Shown here piece after piece: positions 20,327 to 24,479 of a stretch of DNA of 24,479 nt. Origin of the DNA: Verrucomicrobia bacterium UBA1731. Lineage in GTDB: Bacteria; Verrucomicrobiota; Kiritimatiellia; RFP12; UBA1067. The stretch is from NCBI GenBank assembly GCA_002317575.1, contig DCIH01000093.1:1-24479 (forward strand), written 5' to 3'. The notes under the pieces were generated by a model. The model searched no databases. It was not told the origin of the DNA and saw nothing but the letters and a program-made list of their open reading frames with translations. How positions within the stretch are numbered: the stretch's first letter is position 1; every line of letters begins with the position of its first letter. The translations under genes and the position numbers were made by a program.

Positions 20327-21421
20327 ATGAAACCGATGAACGACTTGCGGGCGGAAATCGACCGCATCGACGAAGAGCTTGCGCACCTGTTCGCGCGGCG
20401 CATGGAGATCGTCGGGGAAATCGCCGCCTGCAAGCGCGCGCAAGGTGCACCCGTTTTCGATCCATTGCGCGAACAGGCGATTCTCGGCCATGTGGCCGAG
20501 ATGGTCGGCCCCGATTACGCGGAAGACGCGCAGCGGCTTTTCGCCGCGACATTCGAAATCTCTAAGGCGCGCCAGCAGCGCATTCTCGAACGCGACGCGG
20601 GCGAGACGCCGCGCGCCGCGGCAAAAGGATGCGTGGCCGTGGCGGGCCTCGGGCTCATCGGCGGTTCAATCTACAAGGCGGCTCTGGCTGCCGGTTACGA
20701 GGCGGTTGGACTTCACCACGGCGAAAGCGCGGGGGTGGAGAAGGCCGATTTCGTGTTCGTCGCGCAGCCACCGGAGGCGATCGCCCCGTGGGTACGCGAA
20801 AATGCCGCCCGGTTCAAAGAGGGCGCAATCGTCGTGGACGTGTGCGGCGTCAAATCGGAAATCGTCGCCGCCGTCCGCGCCGTGCCGAAGGACGGGTGGC
20901 ATTTCGTGGGCGGGCACCCGATGGCCGGGCGCGAGGTGGCGGGCTACGCCAATTCGTCCGCCAACCTTTTCCGCGGCGCGTCGATGGTGCTCACGCCCGA
21001 CGCCGACGCGCCGGCGGCCGTCGTCGAACGGCTTAAGGCGTTTTTCGCCGAACTCGGATTCAGGCGCACGGTCGTCACGACGGCCGCGCACCACGACGAA
21101 ATGATCGCCTTCACGAGTCAGCTCGGACATGTGATCGCCACCGCCTACAGCCGTGATCCCGCCGTGGCGGAGGCAACGGGTTTCGCCGCCGGCAGTTTCG
21201 CGAACATGACGCGCATCGCCACGATGGATCCCGCGATCTGGAGTGCGCTCTATTTGGGCGCGCCGGCGCCGCTGCTCGAAAAGGTTGACGGTCTTCTGTC
21301 CCGGCTCGCCGAGTTCCGCGCCGCGCTGGCGGCGGGTGATCGCGCCGCGCTCGAGCGCATGATCGCCGAAGGCGCCGAGGCGAAACGCCGCGCCATCGCG
21401 GCCGAGGAGTCGGACGCATGA
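20327..21421 (+). CDS. tyrA: Bifunctional chorismate mutase/prephenate dehydrogenase
   Basis: The 364-residue protein joins two domains in the order of E. coli T-protein. Residues 1-90 are an AroQ-type chorismate mutase (LRAEIDRIDEELAHLFARRM, then KRAQGAPVFDPLREQAIL). Residues about 100-360 are a prephenate dehydrogenase with NAD-binding GLGLIGGS (107-114), FVGGHPMAGRE and AHHDEMIAFTSQLGHVIA. It turns chorismate into prephenate and then 4-hydroxyphenylpyruvate for tyrosine. No ACT domain is visible. ATG 20327 is chosen, with ATG 20336 as an alternative; neither has a Shine-Dalgarno, and the predicted transcription start is at the first codon. An in-frame upstream extension would run into the tRNA gene and is rejected. 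The stop overlaps the next start as ATGA (21418-21421). Confidence 0.93.
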   Translation: MKPMNDLRAEIDRIDEELAHLFARRMEIVGEIAACKRAQGAPVFDPLREQAILGHVAEMVGPDYAEDAQRLFAATFEISKARQQRILERDAGETPRAAAKGCVAVAGLGLIGGSIYKAALAAGYEAVGLHHGESAGVEKADFVFVAQPPEAIAPWVRENAARFKEGAIVVDVCGVKSEIVAAVRAVPKDGWHFVGGHPMAGREVAGYANSSANLFRGASMVLTPDADAPAAVVERLKAFFAELGFRRTVVTTAAHHDEMIAFTSQLGHVIATAYSRDPAVAEATGFAAGSFANMTRIATMDPAIWSALYLGAPAPLLEKVDGLLSRLAEFRAALAAGDRAALERMIAEGAEAKRRAIAAEESDA

Positions 21422-23820
21422 ACAAGGCGTTCGGCGATTTTCTCAGGTTGTCCGTCGCGGGCGCGTCGCACGCGTCCGCGCTTGCGTTCGAACTGGCGAA
21501 TTTTCCGGCGGGCTTCCGCATCGACGAAACGGAACTGGCCGCGTTCATGGCGCGCCGCGCGCCGGGATGCAGTCCGCTGGCGACGGCGCGCAAGGAACCG
21601 GACGCCGTGGTTTTCACGTCCGGTCTGGCGGACGGCGTCACCACGGGCGGCGTTTTGTGCGGACGCATCGCGAACGTCGACCGGCGTCCGAACGACTACG
21701 GTGCGGAGCGCACCGTGCCGCGTCCCGGCCACGCCGATTTCCCGCAGTGGGTTCGGATGGGCCGCATCCCCACGGGCGGCGGTTCCAATTCGGGACGCCT
21801 CACGGCGGCCTTGTGCGCGGCCGGGGGCGCATGCCTGCAGTGGCTGGAGCGTCGCGGCATTCGCGTCTCGGCCAAGATCGACACGATCGGCGGCAAGGCG
21901 GACGATTTCGCCGAGACGATCCGCGCGGCCCAGGCGGACGGCGATTCCGTGGGCGGCACGATCGTCTGTGAAGCGACGGGCTTGCCGCCTGGCGTCGGGG
22001 GCGCGCTCTTCGATGGTGTGGAGACGGAGCTCGCCGGGGCGCTCTTCGCGATTCCCGGCGTGAAGGGCGTCGAATTCGGAAACGGATTCGAGGTCGCGAA
22101 GATGCGCGGCAGCGAGAACAACGATCCGTTCCGTCTGGACGCGGAGGGTGCCGTCGTCACGGACGGCAACAACCACGGCGGCATTCTGGGCGGGATGACG
22201 AGCGGTATGCCGCTCCGGCTTCGCGTGGCGCTCAAGCCCACGCCCACGGTCTTCCGTCCGCAGCCGAGCGTCGACCTGGCGCGCGGCGTCGAGACGCCGT
22301 GCGAAATCAAGGGCCGGCACGATCCCTGCATCGTCGTGCGCGCCGTGCCCGTGGTGGAGGCCGTGACGGCGTTCGTTCTCACGGATCTTCTGTTGGCGGA
22401 CGAGGCGGCGCGGCCGCGCGTGTGCCTGACGCTCACCGGCGCCACGCTCGAAGAAGATCTCGCGCAGTTCCGCGCGCAGCGTTTGTTTGCGGACATGGTC
22501 GAGCTGCGCGCCGATCTGCTTTCGGAGCGCGACGTCGACGCCGTCCGTGCGTTTCCTGCGCGCGTCGGCGTGCCCGTCATCCTGACATTCCGCCGTCAGG
22601 CGGACGGCGGCGCCTTCGCGGGCGACGAGGAGACGCGCGCGGATTTCTTCCGCCGGGCGTTGGCGCCCGGCTGCGGGTTCGCCTACGTCGATTTCGAAGA
22701 CGACTTCCGCCGGGACGATCTCGCTGCCTTGGCGCGCGCCGCGGGCGTGCGCGTGGTCCGTTCCGTGCACCGGTTCGACGGACCGGTCGCGGGCGTGCCG
22801 TCCGTCTGCCGCGCGTTGCGCGGCGACTCGGACGAAATCCCGAAGATCGCGTTCACGCCGCGGTCGCTCGCCGACATATCCGCGCTTTTCGCGGAGACGG
22901 CCGACTTCACGGACGTGCCGCACGTCGTCTGCGCGATGGGCGCGCGCGGTTTCGCGTCCCGCGCGCTCGCCGCGCGCACGCGGTCGTTGTGGACCTACGC
23001 GTCCGCCGCGGGCCTGGATGGCATCGGCCATGTGACGCCGCGTGATCTCGTGCGCGACTTCCGCGTGCGCGGCGTCACGCGTGACGCCGCGCTGTATGGC
23101 GTCACCGGCTGGCCGCTCAAGACGACGCGCAGCCCCGAAATCAACAACGCGGCGTTCGTGGCGGAAGCGGCCGACGCGGTGATGGTGCCGATGCCGGCCG
23201 AAACGGCGGAAGAGGCGCTTGCCTTCATGAAGGCGACGGGCATGCGCGGCATGGCCGTGACGATTCCGCACAAGCAGGCGATCATGCCGCTTCTGGACGA
23301 GATCGCGCCCGAGGCGCAGGCCGTCGGCGCGGTGAACACCGTGGTGCTTGAGCACGGGCGTTACGTGGGGCACAACACGGACGCCGCGGGCTTTTCCGAA
23401 GCGTTGCTGCGTTTCCTGGGGCGCGACACGCTCGTGGGCGAGCGCGTGGCCGTCTTGGGTGCGGGTGGCGCCTCGAAGGCCGTCGTGTACGCGCTTGAAA
23501 AGCTGGGCGCCGCCGTGGAGACGTTTCATCGCCGGCCGCTGACGCCCGGTTTTCGCGTGGTCGTGAACGCGACGCCCGTCGATCCGATTCCGGAATACGC
23601 CTTCGCGGGCGACGAGGCGGTGTACGACCTCGTGTACGCGCCGCCGGAAACACCGCTCATGGCGCGCGCGCGCGCCGCCGGCTGCCGCGTCGAGAATGGT
23701 TTTTCGATGCTCGAAGCGCAGGCGCGCGAACAGCGTCGCCTGTATGCCGCTTCGGCAAAAAAAAAGCGCGCGCCCTTGGTTCTGAAACGTGGTAAAATAA
23801 CAACTGTTCAAAGCGCTTGA
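21418..23820 (+). CDS. aroC-aroD-aroE: Trifunctional chorismate synthase-dehydroquinate dehydratase-shikimate dehydrogenase fusion
   Basis: One uninterrupted 800-residue frame. Residues 1-330 are chorismate synthase: FGDFLRLSVAGASHA with His18, RPGHADF with His105, NNHGGILGGMTSG and KGRHDPCIVVRAVPVVEA with His301. Residues 333-555 are type I 3-dehydroquinate dehydratase: ELRADLL with Glu362, TFRR, SVHRFDG with His451, IPKIAFTP with Schiff-base Lys476, AMGARGFASR. Residues 556-785 are shikimate dehydrogenase: YGVTGWPLKTTRSPEINNAAF, VTIPHK with Lys619, GAVNT, HNTDAAGF with Asp655, GAGGASKAV, NGFSMLEAQ. Together they cover dehydroquinate to shikimate and the final step to chorismate; shikimate kinase and EPSP synthase must be elsewhere. 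The start overlaps the tyrA stop, so translation is coupled. A basic tail of about 20 residues after an A9 tract ends the protein. An AroD-AroE fusion is known from plants and chlamydiae; AroC joined in front is unusual. Confidence 0.93.
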   Translation: MNKAFGDFLRLSVAGASHASALAFELANFPAGFRIDETELAAFMARRAPGCSPLATARKEPDAVVFTSGLADGVTTGGVLCGRIANVDRRPNDYGAERTVPRPGHADFPQWVRMGRIPTGGGSNSGRLTAALCAAGGACLQWLERRGIRVSAKIDTIGGKADDFAETIRAAQADGDSVGGTIVCEATGLPPGVGGALFDGVETELAGALFAIPGVKGVEFGNGFEVAKMRGSENNDPFRLDAEGAVVTDGNNHGGILGGMTSGMPLRLRVALKPTPTVFRPQPSVDLARGVETPCEIKGRHDPCIVVRAVPVVEAVTAFVLTDLLLADEAARPRVCLTLTGATLEEDLAQFRAQRLFADMVELRADLLSERDVDAVRAFPARVGVPVILTFRRQADGGAFAGDEETRADFFRRALAPGCGFAYVDFEDDFRRDDLAALARAAGVRVVRSVHRFDGPVAGVPSVCRALRGDSDEIPKIAFTPRSLADISALFAETADFTDVPHVVCAMGARGFASRALAARTRSLWTYASAAGLDGIGHVTPRDLVRDFRVRGVTRDAALYGVTGWPLKTTRSPEINNAAFVAEAADAVMVPMPAETAEEALAFMKATGMRGMAVTIPHKQAIMPLLDEIAPEAQAVGAVNTVVLEHGRYVGHNTDAAGFSEALLRFLGRDTLVGERVAVLGAGGASKAVVYALEKLGAAVETFHRRPLTPGFRVVVNATPVDPIPEYAFAGDEAVYDLVYAPPETPLMARARAAGCRVENGFSMLEAQAREQRRLYAASAKKKRAPLVLKRGKITTVQSA
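23790..23798 (+). promoter_or_regulatory. Extended -10 promoter for kdsA
   Basis: TG-G-TAAAAT lies inside the last codons of the triple-fusion gene and predicts a start near 23805, about 38 bases before the kdsA ATG. No good -35 is seen. The short AT-rich patch stands out in GC-rich surroundings, and the codons here encode a tail outside the AroE fold. Confidence 0.45.
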
Positions 23821-23829
23821 AGTGCTTTG
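23809..23829 (+). promoter_or_regulatory. Hairpin with aro fusion stop codon as its loop
   Basis: CAAAGCGCT (23809-23817) pairs with AGTGCTTTG (23821-23829): nine pairs including one G-U, around the three-base loop TGA (23818-23820), which is exactly the stop codon. No U run follows. It would sit at the 5' end of a kdsA transcript started from the upstream -10 and ends five bases before GGAGGG of kdsA, so it may affect kdsA stability or initiation. Confidence 0.45.
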
Positions 23830-23842
23830 CGCCGGAGGGTCG

Positions 23843-24479
23843 ATGAAATTCAACAGAGTGGAAGTTGACAAAGGCGTCAATTTCGGAGACGGTGAACTCA
23901 CGTTCATCGCGGGGCCTTGCGTCATCGAGAGCCGGAAGATGGTTCTTTCGATTGCGCGCAGATTGACGGCGCTCGCAAACGAACTTGGCGTCAAATACGT
24001 GTTCAAGGCAAGCTTCGACAAGGCGAACCGCACCAGCGTGAAGAGCTATCGCGGTCCCGGAGCGGACGAAGGGCTCGCGATTCTCGCGGAAGTGCGCGAG
24101 ACGTTCGGCGTGCCCGTGCTCACCGACGTGCACGAACCGTGGCAGTGCGCGCGCGCCGCGGAGGTGTGCGACATTCTGCAGATCCCCGCGTTTCTCGCGC
24201 GACAGACGGACCTCGTGGTGGCGGCCGGCGAGACGGGGGCGGTGGTGAACGTGAAGAAGGGCCAGTTCATGGCCGCCGAGGACATGATCCAGGTGGCGGA
24301 GAAGATCCGGTCCACGGGCAACAACCGCATCGTGTTCACCGAGCGCGGCGCGAGCTTCGGGTACCGCAATCTCGTGGCGGACATGCGCAACCTGATCATC
24401 ATGCGCGAACTGGGCGTTCCCGTGGTGATGGACGCGACGCACGCAGTGCAGCGGCCGGGCGGGCTCGGCACGGGCTCGG
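23843..24479 (+). CDS. kdsA: 3-deoxy-8-phosphooctulonate (KDO-8-P) synthase, 3'-truncated
   Basis: The frame from ATG 23843 stays open to the right edge (212 codons visible of about 270-280 expected). Conserved KdsA motifs run in order: FIAGPCVIES, FKASFDKANRTS, YRGPGADEGLAIL, LTDVHE, IPAFLARQTDL, KKGQFMAAEDM, TERGASFGYRNLVADMR and DATHAVQRPGG. The enzyme condenses arabinose-5-phosphate with PEP to KDO-8-phosphate for LPS core synthesis, which indicates a Gram-negative envelope. Cys26 in AGPC is the position used as a metal ligand in the metal-dependent class (Asn in the E. coli type), and His200 in THAVQ is a second ligand. GGAGGG (23834-23839) precedes the start. The related DAHP synthases lack the KANRTS and SFGY motifs. 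Confidence 0.95.
   Translation, partial: MKFNRVEVDKGVNFGDGELTFIAGPCVIESRKMVLSIARRLTALANELGVKYVFKASFDKANRTSVKSYRGPGADEGLAILAEVRETFGVPVLTDVHEPWQCARAAEVCDILQIPAFLARQTDLVVAAGETGAVVNVKKGQFMAAEDMIQVAEKIRSTGNNRIVFTERGASFGYRNLVADMRNLIIMRELGVPVVMDATHAVQRPGGLGTGS

Noticed and set aside
21250..24033. Long minus-strand open frame (927 codons) opposite the aro fusion and kdsA
   Set aside because: It spans three well-supported sense genes antisense, is Arg/His-rich and has no motif or ribosome binding site.
23843..24479. DAHP synthase (aroG/aroF) as the last gene, given its aromatic-pathway neighbours
   Set aside because: The KANRTS, IPAFLARQTDL and SFGYRNLVADMR motifs are specific to KDO-8-P synthase.

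Overview
The window comes from a Gram-negative (two-membrane) bacterium with GC-rich DNA. The evidence is a KDO-8-phosphate synthase gene (LPS core), a TonB/ExbB/ExbD energy-transduction operon, and a signal-peptide-bearing beta-barrel protein ending in a C-terminal Phe. Three features point, as inference only, to the PVC group (Verrucomicrobia/Kiritimatiellota/Chlamydiae relatives): chlamydial Pmp-type GGA[ILV]/FxxN repeats, a dehydroquinase-shikimate dehydrogenase fusion of the kind known from chlamydiae, and a giant modular surface protein. No rRNA or other direct taxonomic marker is present.

Region 1 (1-10892) is surface biology. A giant protein gene, open at the left edge with 3333 codons visible, consists of duplicated beta-rich modules. 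These are arrays of about 25-residue INGG/GIGGG repeats, two Pmp-like blocks, three InlB/Listeria-Bacteroides-type repeats, a short BspA-like leucine-rich stretch and a unique C-terminal tail. An outer-membrane beta-barrel gene follows after 15 bp with a strong ribosome binding site. Codon use in the giant gene is visibly less GC-biased than in the metabolic genes downstream.

Region 2 (11056-13354, + strand) holds two unrecognised helical, charged cytoplasmic proteins and an arylamine N-acetyltransferase-like enzyme, probably one operon. It converges on region 3 (13367-15369, - strand), a mannose-6-phosphate-isomerase-type cupin followed by exbB, exbD and tonB. The tonB gene has no ATG or GTG start, and an ACG with a good Shine-Dalgarno is proposed. 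A perfect 10-bp hairpin carries the exbD stop codon in its loop.

Region 4 (15408-20287) starts from a divergent promoter pair. It encodes an exported aldose 1-epimerase, RidA, a PfkB sugar kinase, a class II ketose-bisphosphate aldolase and a NagX/HGSNAT-like membrane acyltransferase, followed 7 bp later by tRNA-Leu(UAA). The kinase and aldolase overlap, which suggests a sugar phosphorylation and cleavage route.

Region 5 (20311-24479) is aromatic and LPS precursor biosynthesis. A chorismate mutase-prephenate dehydrogenase fusion overlaps, by ATGA, an 800-residue protein. That protein fuses chorismate synthase, type I 3-dehydroquinate dehydratase and shikimate dehydrogenase in one chain, so five aromatic-pathway activities sit in two coupled cistrons. 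kdsA follows and runs off the right edge. The triple fusion is the most striking item in the window.

Several predicted promoters share an extended -10 (TGnTAtAcT-like) with no convincing -35. Two genes end with the stop codon sitting in the loop of a strong hairpin.
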